Source of the DNA: CAWATZ01 sp963784995
GTDB lineage: Bacteria > Planctomycetota > Planctomycetia > Gemmatales > Gemmataceae
DNA: 64,000 nt
Direction of reading: 5' to 3'
Assembly (NCBI GenBank): GCA_963784995.1
Contig: CAWATZ010000003.1
Location: 806,001 to 870,000 of the forward strand
Part shown: in pieces, positions 36,770 through 46,319 of the stretch
Numbering within the stretch: position 1 is the stretch's first letter
Layout: every line of letters begins with the position of its first letter
Program-made: the position numbers and the translations under genes
Notes under the pieces: model-generated
Told to the model about the DNA's origin: nothing
What the model saw: only the letters and a program-made list of their open reading frames with translations
Database searches by the model: none

Positions 36770-38488
36770 ATGGAAACGACGGGCCAGGCTGTGCTTTTGT
36801 ATGACGATTCGGGCTACGTCGAAACGCTGCAGCGCCCTCCCGACGCGGGCCAGAATGCACCCGCCGGGCTGATGGGCCGGCAGGTTGCAGGCAAGGAGTT
36901 CCTTGATGCGTATCTGACCCACGGCAACTGGAACGAGTTGCACGCCCTGGTCTACAATCAGCCCAGTGCCCAGTCGCTGGTTCGCCTGTTCCAGACGCAC
37001 CCGGGCCACCAAGGCCGGAAGCGAGCCCTGCGCCTGATCCCGGCGCGGAATTTCCGCCAGGCATTCTTCCCCACGCCGCCCGCTCCCATCCTGTACACGC
37101 CGGTCCCGCCCGACCCGCGATTTGCCTGGATGCGCCAGCATGGTGGACCCGGGGCCTTCGCCCTCTGCGGTGTCACCCACACCCTCTGCACCCTCGCCGG
37201 GGCCAGCGTCCTCTGCGAGATGGTAACCGCCCCCTACGAGCCCTATGACGCGCTCATCTGCACTTCGCAGGCGGTCACGCGCATGGTCCGCACGCTGACG
37301 GATCGCTATGCCGAGTATCTGCGGGAGCGGCAGGGAGGGTCGCCGGGGCTGCGGCCGCGGCTGGAAACCATCCCGCTGGGCGTCAACCCGGAGCGCTTTT
37401 GTCCGCCGGCCCCTCAGCAGCGTGCCGCCCAGCGTGCCGCCCTGCGGATCGCTGACGACGAGGTGGCCGTCCTCTTCGTCGGCCGCTTCACGCCGCACGC
37501 CAAGGCCCATCCTTTCCCCATCTTCCAGGGACTGGCTCGTGCCGCACAGGTCACTGGTCGGAAGGTCCACCTGGTGCTGGCCGGCTGGGGCGATCCGAAC
37601 CTGGTCAACCTCTATGCCGACGCCGGCAGGACCTTTGCCCCCGGGGTCCGCGTCACCCTGGTCGATGGCACCCGGCCCGAGACGCGCTTCAGCGTCTGGC
37701 ACGCGGCGGACCTGTTTACTTCCCTGGTCGATAACGTCCAGGAGACGTTCGGCCTGGTGATCATCGAGGCCATGGCCAGCGGGTTGCCGGTCGTGGCCAC
37801 GGACTGGGACGGCTACCGCGACCTGGTCGTGGACGGCGAGACCGGCTACCGCGTGCCGACCTACCTGATCCACGGGGCCACGCGCGACACGACTGCGGAC
37901 CTGCTGCTGGAGGGCATCACCTACGACGAGTTCCTGGCCACTTGCAATCAGACCGTGGCCGTGGACCTCGCCACGGCGGCCGCGGCCTTCTCCCGGCTGA
38001 TCGCCGATCCGGAACTGCGGCGGGGCATGGGAGAGGCTGGCCGGCAGCGCGTTCTGGCCCAGTTTACCTGGGAACGCGTGATCCGGGCCTACGAGCAGCT
38101 GTGGCTGAGTCAGGAAGCACAGCGCCGCGAACACGTGACGCGCGTTGCGGCATCGGCGCGAACGTATCCAGGACCTGCCCGCTATCCCGCCCCGGAGGAA
38201 ACGTTCGCCGGCTATCCGACGGAGGTCCTGGGGAACAATGACGCGGTGCAGGCCATGCCGGGCGCCGAAAGAGCGCTTGAGACAATCCTGACGGCGCCGC
38301 TCACGAGCTATGCCCCGGAAGGTCGCTGCCGGGACGCGGCCACGTTACGAGCCGTCCTCGCGGCCGCGGCCGCACCCTGCCCCTTGGCTGAGCTCGACCG
38401 GGTCTTCGCCGGTGCAGGAGTCGAGTTCGGCGTCGGCCGGGCCACGCTGGGATGGTTGCTGAAGTACGGCCTCCTCCAGGTGGTTTGA
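36770..38488 (+). CDS. Glycosyltransferase family 4 with C-terminal extension
   Basis: A 572-residue protein, ATG 36770 with GGAGAGG upstream. The N-terminal acceptor domain includes GAFALCGVTHTLCTLAGAS. The C-terminal donor domain has LETIPLGVNPERFCPPA, VAVLFVGRFTPHAKAHPF, VHLVLAGWGDPNLV, and the E-x7-E signature ETFGLVIIEAMASGLPVVAT. The last 150 residues (LETILTAPLTSYAPEGR...LLKYGLLQVV) form an extra helical domain not common in this family. It belongs to the glycan operon with the preceding GT4 gene. Confidence 0.85.
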   Translation: METTGQAVLLYDDSGYVETLQRPPDAGQNAPAGLMGRQVAGKEFLDAYLTHGNWNELHALVYNQPSAQSLVRLFQTHPGHQGRKRALRLIPARNFRQAFFPTPPAPILYTPVPPDPRFAWMRQHGGPGAFALCGVTHTLCTLAGASVLCEMVTAPYEPYDALICTSQAVTRMVRTLTDRYAEYLRERQGGSPGLRPRLETIPLGVNPERFCPPAPQQRAAQRAALRIADDEVAVLFVGRFTPHAKAHPFPIFQGLARAAQVTGRKVHLVLAGWGDPNLVNLYADAGRTFAPGVRVTLVDGTRPETRFSVWHAADLFTSLVDNVQETFGLVIIEAMASGLPVVATDWDGYRDLVVDGETGYRVPTYLIHGATRDTTADLLLEGITYDEFLATCNQTVAVDLATAAAAFSRLIADPELRRGMGEAGRQRVLAQFTWERVIRAYEQLWLSQEAQRREHVTRVAASARTYPGPARYPAPEETFAGYPTEVLGNNDAVQAMPGAERALETILTAPLTSYAPEGRCRDAATLRAVLAAAAAPCPLAELDRVFAGAGVEFGVGRATLGWLLKYGLLQVV

Positions 38489-38803
38489 GACTCTTGATGA
38501 GGCACGGCAACAGCTCGGGCGTTCCCGCACCGAGCTGTTGCTGTTTGCAGAAGCAGTGCTGACAGGGGAACAAACGTCACCGGGTTGTCACGATTCGTTT
38601 TGGACCAGAAGGGCAAGGGAGCCGCCGGCCTGGTTTGCCGATCGAGGAAGCAGTGCCTTCCTGGCTGGAAATGACGGCTTTTTGCAGCGGAGCGATCGTC
38701 GGGAACAGGATCCTGCCAGATCGGAAAATGATTCCAAAAAAGTTGTCGGACAGACCAGATCCATTCTAGACTTTGCACCTCGATGTGATACTCTAGGGAT
38801 AGG
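38489..38803 (+). promoter_or_regulatory. Intergenic region with candidate promoter for the surface-protein gene
   Basis: 315 bases. TTGTCG at 38743-38748, 18 bases, TAGACT at 38767-38772 gives a plausible promoter about 30 bases upstream of the predicted start. Nothing else recognisable. Confidence 0.35.
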
Positions 38804-40339
38804 TTGAGGCGGTATAAGTTGCCTGGCTTACGCCGTCCGTCGGCCTTGACGAAGAGATTCCTCCGTTCCTCTACCCCGGAGCTTGATTCATGCCATGGCT
38901 TAAACCAGTGGCGCGTACTGCGCCGCCGTGTCCTGCTGACGCTGGAGCAACTGGAAGATCGCTGGGTCCCGGCAACCGTCACGTACAACGGTTCAACGGT
39001 GACCATCAGCAACCTGGCCATCGTGGGCGGCCATACCAACCTGGTGGTCGCCCAGCAGAGCGATGGGCGCTTCACAATTACGGACAGCGGCCATTTCAAC
39101 GGCACGTACAGCACCAGCAACATCGTCATCAACGGCAGCAATGCTCCGAATAACATCACGGTCAACGTCAACTCGCACAACCTTACCGGGAACCTGTCCA
39201 TCAACGGAGGCATCTCCAGCAACACCATTTCAGTGGATTCGGAATCCGGCAGCCCAGGAGAGATCCTCGGCTCTCTCAGCATCACAGACGGGAATGGCAA
39301 TGGAAGTGATTCCGTGGGCGCGGCTGTTGGGCTGATGGTTGGTGGGTCCACGCAGATCTACGGTGGTTACGGTAACGACACGGTCACGCTGGGCGGAGGA
39401 ACCTCGCCGACGAAATTCAAGGGGAACCTCGGTCTGCACGCCATCTCAACCACGCAACTCAGCAACGTGATCAGTGCCCTGGGCACCGGCTACACTCTGG
39501 GCGCGGGCCTCACCATCGACGAGCAGATCAGCCCCACCTCGGGCGCAACGAAGTTCGCCTCGGTCAACGTCAGCCCCAACCCCGGCACAACGATCCCCGG
39601 TGCGCTCCAGGTTGTCGATAGCTTTGGCAACAGTACGGTGACCTTGAACAGTGCGACCATTGGCTCCCTCGTGACCAACCTCGGGCAGAGCGGGAATTCC
39701 GTGAGTCTCACAGGTGAGACGGTGAACGGCAGTGCGGCTATCACCTTCGGAAACGGTAACAACGCGATCACCATCAATGGAGGGACGGTCATCAACTCCT
39801 CCACCAAGGCTGGAGGCTACCTCAAGCTGAACATGGGTGACGGCAACAACACCTGCAACCTCGGCGTCGCCGGCGGCAGTTTCACAGTCAACGGCAACGT
39901 TACGATCACGGACCCCGCCACGGCAATGAATGGTCAGACCATCGTGTTTGCCGGCACTGTCAACGCCATCATGGGCGGTGGCGTCGATGGGAACCTGACC
40001 GTGAACCTTGGGAACGGGAATAACAACTTCACGTTCCAGGGAACCATCGCCAATGGTGGAACTTTCTCCTACGATGCCCCGCCTGCGGGTGGGCACGTCA
40101 CAACCACTGGCAACGATAACGTGACCGTTGACCTCACCAATGACCCATTGCTCTTCGTCAACTTGAATTTTGGCTATGGGAACGCCACCCTGACCTGGAC
40201 TACTTCTTCTGGTCCCGGTGTCGATTTTGCCTCCGGGACAGTGACTGGCATCAGCGGGAAACAGGGTACGGGAGCCTACACCCTCAACAACAGCGCAAAC
40301 GTCAATACCAGCGGCGTCAATTACACAAACTTCCCGTGA
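38804..40339 (+). CDS. Secreted repeat-rich surface protein with LEQLEDR N-terminus
   Basis: About 511 residues. A basic N-terminus (TKRFLRSSTPE, RRRVLLTLEQLEDRWVPA) carries the planctomycete LExLEDR-x-hydrophobic-P motif found at the start of giant surface proteins, likely an export or anchoring signal. The rest is Gly/Asn/Thr-rich and consists of short beta repeats (GNGSDSV, GNDTVTLGGG, FGNGNNAITINGGTV, MGDGNNTCNLG), consistent with a beta-solenoid. The only in-frame start is TTG 38804 with AGGGA upstream; later TTGs are possible, so the start is uncertain. No enzyme motifs. Confidence 0.65.
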   Translation: MRRYKLPGLRRPSALTKRFLRSSTPELDSCHGLNQWRVLRRRVLLTLEQLEDRWVPATVTYNGSTVTISNLAIVGGHTNLVVAQQSDGRFTITDSGHFNGTYSTSNIVINGSNAPNNITVNVNSHNLTGNLSINGGISSNTISVDSESGSPGEILGSLSITDGNGNGSDSVGAAVGLMVGGSTQIYGGYGNDTVTLGGGTSPTKFKGNLGLHAISTTQLSNVISALGTGYTLGAGLTIDEQISPTSGATKFASVNVSPNPGTTIPGALQVVDSFGNSTVTLNSATIGSLVTNLGQSGNSVSLTGETVNGSAAITFGNGNNAITINGGTVINSSTKAGGYLKLNMGDGNNTCNLGVAGGSFTVNGNVTITDPATAMNGQTIVFAGTVNAIMGGGVDGNLTVNLGNGNNNFTFQGTIANGGTFSYDAPPAGGHVTTTGNDNVTVDLTNDPLLFVNLNFGYGNATLTWTTSSGPGVDFASGTVTGISGKQGTGAYTLNNSANVNTSGVNYTNFP

Positions 40340-40686
40340 TTCTTCCCGCGCAGCAAACTTCAGCCGTTGGCCGCTCCTGTGGGCGGCCAACGGCCAGTGC
40401 TTGACCCGCCTGGCCTGGATCTTTCTTCGCACGTTCTGGAACAGTATCTGTCTTCTTCCGCTACCCCAGCTGCAGCTGTCAAGACGGGCTTCCGGTTAAA
40501 CCGCGATGCGCAGCGGAGCGCGGCTCGCCCCGCTCTCCGCTGCGCATCGCGGTAATCCGAATGAACAAAAGACCGCAGTCCCGGCAGAGCAGGAAGCCTG
40601 CTGCCAGGACTGCGGTAAACAAGGACGGCGGTGGCCTCGGGAGGACGGTGCAACCCTGAGGAGCAACGCTGGTGCGTTTGCGAGCC
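40340..40686. other. Convergent intergenic region with GC-rich inverted repeat
   Basis: 347 bases between convergent genes. The inverted repeat at 40501-40552 (CCGCGATGCGCAGCGGAGCG and its complement) resembles the family G arms and may serve as a terminator for both genes. No gene is seen. Confidence 0.5.
40501..40552. repeat. GC-rich inverted repeat related to family G
   Basis: Arms of about 22 bases (40501-40523 and 40531-40552), with CCGCGATGCGCAGCGGAG mirrored as CTCCGCTGCGCATCGCGG around a short loop. Confidence 0.75.
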
Positions 40687-41955
40687 TCAGAAGTTTTGAT
40701 AGTACAGGAAGTTGTTCCAGTTGCCTTGGTCGAACGAGTTGGCCAGCGGATTCGCCTGACTGTTGAGGAATCCAAAGAGATTCCCGGGGGTGGCTCCGGT
40801 CGTCAAAGTCAAGCTGTTGGACCCGGTGCCGAAGTTGAAGTGAATGGTCCAGCTGGTGTTGCCTCCGGCCGTGCCCAGCGTGACACTGTCGGCACCGTTG
40901 CCGGCGTTCAGGTAGAAGGTGCCGAACGGCGCATTACTGACGCTGATCGTATCGTTGCCGTTGCCCTGGTTGATGAACTGGTTGCCGAACACGGTGCCGG
41001 TCAACGTGAGCGAATCGCTTCCCGACCCTTGATTGAGGGTCAACGAGCCAGTGACGGTGTTCGCCAGCGTGACGGAGGCGCTGCCATTCCCCAGGTTGAA
41101 GGTGGCGTTGCCGTTGATGGTTGCGTTGGCGTCAACATTGACCGAATCGGAACCGTTGCCTTCCGTGTAGGTGAAGGGACCATTGAAACTGCTGCCCGCT
41201 GCGAGCGAGGTGGTGAACGTATCGTTGCCCTGGCCCAGAGTGATCGCGGTGTTACCATTCACCGTAACGCTGCTCGAACCGAGGGTCAGCGAATCCGCAC
41301 CCTGGCCGCCGGTTACGTACAGGTTCTTGGTGGTGAACGCCGCCCCGCCCAGCGAGATGCTGGAGCTGCCGGTCAGTGGGTAGTCCTGGATGGTCGTCGA
41401 GCCGCCCACCGTCAGACTGTTGGCGGTCTGGGTGACGGTGGCGGCCGAGGTAATGCTCAGATTGCCGCCGACCGTGACGCTGCCGCTGCCAGCCAGGGAA
41501 ACCGACTCCACCCCGGAGGAGTTGACCAGCGACACGTTGCCACCGAAACTGGTAGACGCGGTCCCGAGGACCACCGTGTCGTTGCCGGTGCCGGTGGCAA
41601 TGGTGGTGTTGCCCAGGATGCTGCCATTGCCGATGCCCACCGAGTCGCTGCCGTTGTGCTGGTTGATCGTCAGGCAGCCCGAGTAAACAAAACCGCCCAG
41701 GGCAATGGTCGTGTTGTGCGTGCCGTTGCCGCTGTCGATGATGAGGTTACTGACGCCAGCGTACGAGGGGGAGCTGGCACCGGAGCCGCTATCGACAACG
41801 GTGAAGGTGTTCGCCGCTGTCTGCGTCAAAGTCAGATTGCCGATCGGGTGGCTGATGTAAAGGACCCCATTGACAAACTGATTCGTCGAGGGCAGCCAGC
41901 GCTGCTCCAGCTGTTCCAGGGCCAGGAAGACCCGCCGTTTATCCCGCAAATTCAT
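40687..41955 (-). CDS. Secreted beta-solenoid surface protein, paralogue 1
   Basis: A 422-residue protein, ATG 41955 with GGAGG at seven bases. The N-terminus MNLRDKRRVFLALEQLEQRW has the LExLExR motif followed by LPST. About fifteen short repeats follow with the pattern GNGxDSVxL or GNGNDTI (for example GTGNDTVVLGTASTSFGGNV, GQGNDTFTTSL). The last 110 residues are conserved in all three paralogues: FINQGNGNDTISVSNAPFGT, FGTGSNSLTL, LNSQANPLANSFDQG and the end LYYQNF. There is no classical signal peptide. It is probably an extracellular matrix or adhesin-like protein. Confidence 0.75.
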   Translation of the reverse strand: MNLRDKRRVFLALEQLEQRWLPSTNQFVNGVLYISHPIGNLTLTQTAANTFTVVDSGSGASSPSYAGVSNLIIDSGNGTHNTTIALGGFVYSGCLTINQHNGSDSVGIGNGSILGNTTIATGTGNDTVVLGTASTSFGGNVSLVNSSGVESVSLAGSGSVTVGGNLSITSAATVTQTANSLTVGGSTTIQDYPLTGSSSISLGGAAFTTKNLYVTGGQGADSLTLGSSSVTVNGNTAITLGQGNDTFTTSLAAGSSFNGPFTYTEGNGSDSVNVDANATINGNATFNLGNGSASVTLANTVTGSLTLNQGSGSDSLTLTGTVFGNQFINQGNGNDTISVSNAPFGTFYLNAGNGADSVTLGTAGGNTSWTIHFNFGTGSNSLTLTTGATPGNLFGFLNSQANPLANSFDQGNWNNFLYYQNF

Positions 41956-42465
41956 GTGACACCTCCAGGAGTTAGATCAATGCTTCACTGGGGAAACGAC
42001 CCGCACCTGACTCCGAGCCAGAACACGGCTAACACGATGAGCCCATGTCGCCTTCCTTCAGGCACTTGCTGGGAGCCCGGATTCGGGGTCAACTGTGGGT
42101 CCGATTGTCTTGAAACGACGGCAAAAAAGAAACATAAAGAGGAGTCTTTCTATCCCTTTTTATGGTTCAAGCACGCTTATTTTCGCCACGTTTCGCAGCT
42201 TGCAAAGAAAGAAAAGAATAGCTCCGTTGAGAAGAAGTGGTCTTTCAAGCAAGAAAGGACCGGAGAGCAACAGTTCTGCCCAGGCTCACGAATCCAGAAT
42301 CGTGCAGCCAAGCTCACGAGTGGCAGCTGTGGCATTGCTGGAGCAAGCAGCAAAAGCGACAGTCCCGGCAGAAGCCGAAGGCTTTTGCCGGGACTGCGTT
42401 GTGAGGTACGTGAGCCTCGGTAGTGGGTAAACTCCCGAAGAGCGCGGCAGCTGTCCAGGCGGACC
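41956..42465. other. Intergenic region between surface-protein paralogues 1 and 2
   Basis: 510 bases with an AT-rich stretch (42100-42230). It must contain the promoter of paralogue 1, but no clear -35/-10 pair is visible. The promoter-proximal element shared by paralogues 2 and 3 is absent here. No gene. Confidence 0.35.
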
Positions 42466-43743
42466 TCAGAAGTTCTGATAGTACAGCATGTTGGTCCAGC
42501 CGCCTTGATTGAACGTGTTGGCCAGCGGATTCGCCTGGCTGTTGAGGTAGCCAGAGAGGGTGCCGCTGCTGCTGCCTGTCCCATCACCCAGAGTCAAGGT
42601 ATTGGAACCGGTGCCGAAGTTGAAGAGGATCGTCCAGTTGCCATTATTGACCGCCCCGGTCACGCCCAGCGTGACGCTGTCGCTGCCGTTGCCGGCGTAC
42701 AGGTAGAAGGTGCCGAACGGCGCGTTGGTCACGGTAATGGTGTCGTTCCCGTTACCCTGGCTCATGAACAGGTTGCCGAACACGGGGCCGGTCACCGAGA
42801 TGGAATCGTTGCCGGAGCCGTTGATGATGTTCAGCTGGCCGCTGACGGTCCCAGCCATGGTCAGCGAAGCGCTGCCGTTACCCAGGTTGAAGCTGGTGAG
42901 TCCGTTGAAGGTTGATGTGGAACTGATGCCGACCGAATCGGTGCCGCTGCCTTCGGTATAGCTGAAGTTGCCGTTGAAGGTGTTGGTGCCGGTGACCCCG
43001 ACCGAGGCGTTGCCCTGGCCCAGGCTGATCGCCGTGTTGCCATTGACCGTCGTGGCCGAGAGGCCAAGGGAATCGGCCCCCTGGCCGCCGGTGATGGACA
43101 GGTTCCTGGTGGTGAACGCCCCCGTGCCACCCAGCGTGATGCTGGAACTGCCCAGCGGGTAATCCTGGATGGAGGTCGTGCCGCCCACGGTCAGCGAGGA
43201 AGCGCCCTGAGCGACCAACACCGCCGAGGTGATGCTCAGGTTGCCGCCAACGGTGATCGGGTTCGCAGCCAGGGTGACCGACTCGCTGCCGGAGGAGTTG
43301 ACCAGAGTCAGGTTGCCGCCGAAATGCACGCTGGCGGTGCCGGCCAGGACCACGGTGTCATTGCCGGTGCCGGTGGCGATGGTGGTGTTGCCCAGGATGC
43401 CACCGCCGCCGTTGATCGTGACCGAGTCGCTGCCATTGTGCTGGTTGATCGTCAGGTTGCCTGTGTAGGTCAGACTACTGGCGCCCAGGTTAATGGCCGT
43501 GCTGTGGACGCCATTGCCGCTGTCGATGATCAGGTTGCTGACGCCACTGTAGGAGGGGGAACTGGCGCCCGCACCGCTATCGACAACGGTGAAGGTGTTC
43601 GCCGCCGTCTGTGTCAAAGTCAGATTGCCGATGGGATGGCTGACGTAGAGGGTCCCATTGGCGAAGACGTTTGTTGAGGGAAGCCAGCGCTCCTCCAGGT
43701 TTTCCAGAGCCAGGAAGACCCGGCGCTTATCTCGCAAGTTCAT
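42466..43743 (-). CDS. Secreted beta-solenoid surface protein, paralogue 2
   Basis: A 425-residue protein, ATG 43743 with GGAGG eight bases upstream. N-terminus MNLRDKRRVFLALENLEERW (LExLExR motif, then LPST), repeat body (TINQHNGSDSVTINGGGGIL, GTGNDTVVLAGTA, GQGNASVGVTGTN) and the conserved C-terminal block ending LYYQNF. Strong similarity to paralogue 1 at the nucleotide level indicates recent duplication; the repeat number differs slightly. Confidence 0.75.
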   Translation of the reverse strand: MNLRDKRRVFLALENLEERWLPSTNVFANGTLYVSHPIGNLTLTQTAANTFTVVDSGAGASSPSYSGVSNLIIDSGNGVHSTAINLGASSLTYTGNLTINQHNGSDSVTINGGGGILGNTTIATGTGNDTVVLAGTASVHFGGNLTLVNSSGSESVTLAANPITVGGNLSITSAVLVAQGASSLTVGGTTSIQDYPLGSSSITLGGTGAFTTRNLSITGGQGADSLGLSATTVNGNTAISLGQGNASVGVTGTNTFNGNFSYTEGSGTDSVGISSTSTFNGLTSFNLGNGSASLTMAGTVSGQLNIINGSGNDSISVTGPVFGNLFMSQGNGNDTITVTNAPFGTFYLYAGNGSDSVTLGVTGAVNNGNWTILFNFGTGSNTLTLGDGTGSSSGTLSGYLNSQANPLANTFNQGGWTNMLYYQNF

Positions 43744-44361
43744 GAATCAACCTCCGAAGTTAGTACCCGTCACCATTGTGGATGCAAGAGGGAGCCTCGG
43801 GTCTGCCTGGGGCAAGGCAACCGCTGCCTCTTCCCTCAGATCAGCTCGCCACGAGCGCTCGTCCCACGTAGCAAGAACGCCTACTGCGATTGCTTGAATC
43901 CAAATCGCTCTGACCCACGTATCCATAAAAACCCAGAACCTGGCTGAATCCCTCACCGACGAAAGGGCGCACCGGTTACCGCGACGCCTGGGCCGGGTGT
44001 TGGTTCTGCACTTCTTGGAATGCTCGGACAATCGATTCCAAGACGTTTCACGGTCCTGAGGAGTAAAATTAATCTAGACAAACTGCGTAGTATAGTCAAG
44101 GATAAAAGGCTGGATAATCCAGATGGCAAGAGCAGCGCGAAACAAATAAACCGGTTTTCCTTGTTGTGCGGAATTTGACGATTGTAACGATTGTGCGGAC
44201 ATCGGGTTGTGCCAGGAGAGCGCGGCCGGAAGGAGTGGAGCGGGAAAAACTCCAGGCCTGGCAGGGGCGGGAGCCGGCTGCCAGGCCTGGGGTGAGCGAG
44301 GCCAGTTTGGCCTCGGGAGAATGGTTAAACTTGAGAAGCAAGGCTGCTGCCTTTGCGTGCA
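43744..44361 (-). promoter_or_regulatory. Promoter and long leader of surface-protein paralogue 2
   Basis: 618 bases. On the minus strand TTGACT (44094-44099), 17 bases, TAGATT (44071-44076) is a good sigma70-type promoter. It gives a leader of about 320 bases before the ATG at 43743. Within it, 43965-43985 holds the element GCGCACCGGTTACC (plus-strand reading) that is also present upstream of paralogue 3. Downstream of the paralogue 3 stop the region is empty apart from a TGACGATTGTAACGATTG motif at 44175. Confidence 0.5.
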
Positions 44362-45669
44362 TCAGAAGTTTTGATAGTACAGCATGTTGGTCCAGCCGCC
44401 TTGATTGAACGTGTTGGCCAGCGGGTTCGCCTGGCTGTTGAGGTAGCCAGAGAGAATGCCCGTGCTGGCGGCAGTCCCATCACCCAGAGTCAAGGTATTG
44501 GAACCGGTGCCGAAGCTGAAGAAAATGTTCCAGAAGCCACTGTTGGCCGCGGCCGTGCCCAGCGTGACGCTGTCGCTGCCGTTGCCGCTGAACAGGTAGA
44601 AAGTGCCGAACGGCGCGTTGGTCACGCTGATGGTATCGTTGCCGTTGCCCTGGCTCATGAACAGGTTGCCGAACACGTTTGCGGTGCTGGTCAAGGTGAT
44701 GGAATCGTTGCCGGAGCCGTTGATGATGTTCAGCTGGCCGAAGACGGACCCATTCATGGTCATCGAGGCGTTGCCGCCCCCCAGGTTGAAGCTGGTGTAG
44801 CCGTTGAAGGTCGTGGCGGCGGAATTACCGACCGTGAGCGTATCGGTGCCGTTGCCCTCGGTGTAGCTGAAGGTGCCGTTGAAGCTGCTCGTGTCATTGA
44901 TTGTGAACGAGTCGTTCCCCTGGCCCAAGCTCAGCGACGTGCTGCCATTGACCGTCGTGTTCGTGAGGGTCACCGTGTCCGAACCCGGGCTGCCGGTGAT
45001 GAACAGGTTCCTGGTGGTGAACGACCCCGCGGTGGCATTCCCCAGCGTGATGGTGGAGTTGCCGCCGACGGGGTAGTCCTGGATGCTGGTTGAGTTGCCC
45101 ACCGTCAGGGTGCCAGCCGCTCCCTGGACAACGCTGGCGGCCGAGGTGATGCTCAGACTCCCGCGGACCGTGACGTTGCCGCCCGCAGCCAGGGACACGC
45201 CCGCGACACCCGAGGAGTTGACCGTGGTCACGTTGCCGCCAAAGGTGACGGCCCCGGTGTTGCCGAGGGCCACGGTATCGTTGCCTGTCCCCGTCGCGAC
45301 GGTGGTGTTGCCCAGGATGCTGGCGGCGGCGCCGGTGCCGTTGATGGTGACCGAGTCACTGCCGTTGTGCTGGTTGATCGTCAGGCTGCCCGTGTAGACG
45401 AACGTCCTCAAGTTGATGGTCGTGTTGTGGACGCCGTTGCCGCTGTCGATCACGATGTTGCTGACGCCGCTGTACGAGGGCCCGGTGGTGCTGCCAACGG
45501 CACCATCGGCAACCGTGAAGGTGTTGTTCGCTGTCTGTGTCAGGGTGATGTTCGCGGTCGGCTGAGAGACGGAGAGGAGCCCATTGGCCCACACAATGTG
45601 GGCCGGGACGTAGCGGTCCTCCAGCTGTTCCAGGGTCAGGAAGGCTCGGCGTTTTTCCCGCAAATGCAT
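44362..45669 (-). CDS. Secreted beta-solenoid surface protein, paralogue 3
   Basis: A 435-residue protein. ATG 45669 (MHLREKRRAFLTLEQLEDRY, then VPAHIV) is chosen because GGAG lies eight bases upstream; a longer frame to 45789 has no support. The repeat body is Ser/Thr/Gly/Asn-rich (GTGNDTVALGNTGAVTFGGN, GQGNDSFTINDTSSFNG). The conserved C-terminal block ends LYYQNF as in the other two. The LEQLEDR motif is the most canonical of the three. Probably exported to the outer surface. Confidence 0.75.
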   Translation of the reverse strand: MHLREKRRAFLTLEQLEDRYVPAHIVWANGLLSVSQPTANITLTQTANNTFTVADGAVGSTTGPSYSGVSNIVIDSGNGVHNTTINLRTFVYTGSLTINQHNGSDSVTINGTGAAASILGNTTVATGTGNDTVALGNTGAVTFGGNVTTVNSSGVAGVSLAAGGNVTVRGSLSITSAASVVQGAAGTLTVGNSTSIQDYPVGGNSTITLGNATAGSFTTRNLFITGSPGSDTVTLTNTTVNGSTSLSLGQGNDSFTINDTSSFNGTFSYTEGNGTDTLTVGNSAATTFNGYTSFNLGGGNASMTMNGSVFGQLNIINGSGNDSITLTSTANVFGNLFMSQGNGNDTISVTNAPFGTFYLFSGNGSDSVTLGTAAANSGFWNIFFSFGTGSNTLTLGDGTAASTGILSGYLNSQANPLANTFNQGGWTNMLYYQNF

Positions 45670-46319
45670 GTTCAGTCTCCGTGATGTTGGTACAAGTTTG
45701 CCTGCATGAAAACGAGTATTCTCGGGTCTGCGCCACCGACTCCCTTGTTCCGTGGTTGCGCATCGTCCCTGAGCCGGACACGGGCGCACCGGTTACCTCG
45801 ACCCTTGTGGGTGGCAAAGACTTTCGTTGAACCCAAGGGAAATCGTTTCCAAAAGTTCAATTGGGGAGTAAGAGAACTTTAGGGGACCTGGAAAGCGCCG
45901 TCAAGGATAAAAAAAGAATAAAATTCGGTAAATCGCTCCTGACTCAACCTCACCGGGAGCAAGCCTTTGCCGGCACGCGATAAACGGGGAATGTCATGCT
46001 GTACTCCTCTCTTCTCTTCCTTGCAAGATGGCAAACCTTGTGACCACTCCCCTTGCAGTTTACTCCAGAAATCTTCTCCCATTTCCCGATTTTCGCCTTT
46101 TTCTCTCATTCTGATTGTTAGTCTTGTTAAAATAGATAAGATAGGATAAATTGGAAGAACCCTATCTTCCATCACAACCGGCCCCTTCAATGGGGAGGGA
46201 AAGTGGGGAGGGAGGGTATATAGCTGGTTTTCGCAGGCTGTGCCGTGGTGGTTGGCCCGGAAACCGGCCGGTGAATCCAGCTGCGTCAGCAGCTGGGTGT
46301 GAACACAGCGGGGGTCCTC
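45670..46319. promoter_or_regulatory. Divergent region with two candidate promoters
   Basis: 650 bases. Minus strand: TTGACG (45899-45904), 17 bases, TAAAGT (45876-45881), giving a leader of about 200 bases for paralogue 3, with the shared GCGCACCGGTTACC element at 45782-45802. Plus strand: TTGTTA (46124-46129), 17 bases, TAAATT (46147-46152) for the gene at 46320, with a leader of about 160 bases. No gene is seen between. Confidence 0.5.

Noticed and set aside
40672..42423. Plus-strand frame of 583 residues over a surface-protein gene
   Set aside because: Antisense to the repeat protein, with an Arg/Gly/Val-rich shadow composition and no ribosome-binding site.
43744..44100. Cyclic-di-GMP riboswitch in the surface-protein leader
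   Set aside because: GGTTACC resembles the end of that class, but the rest of the consensus could not be matched.
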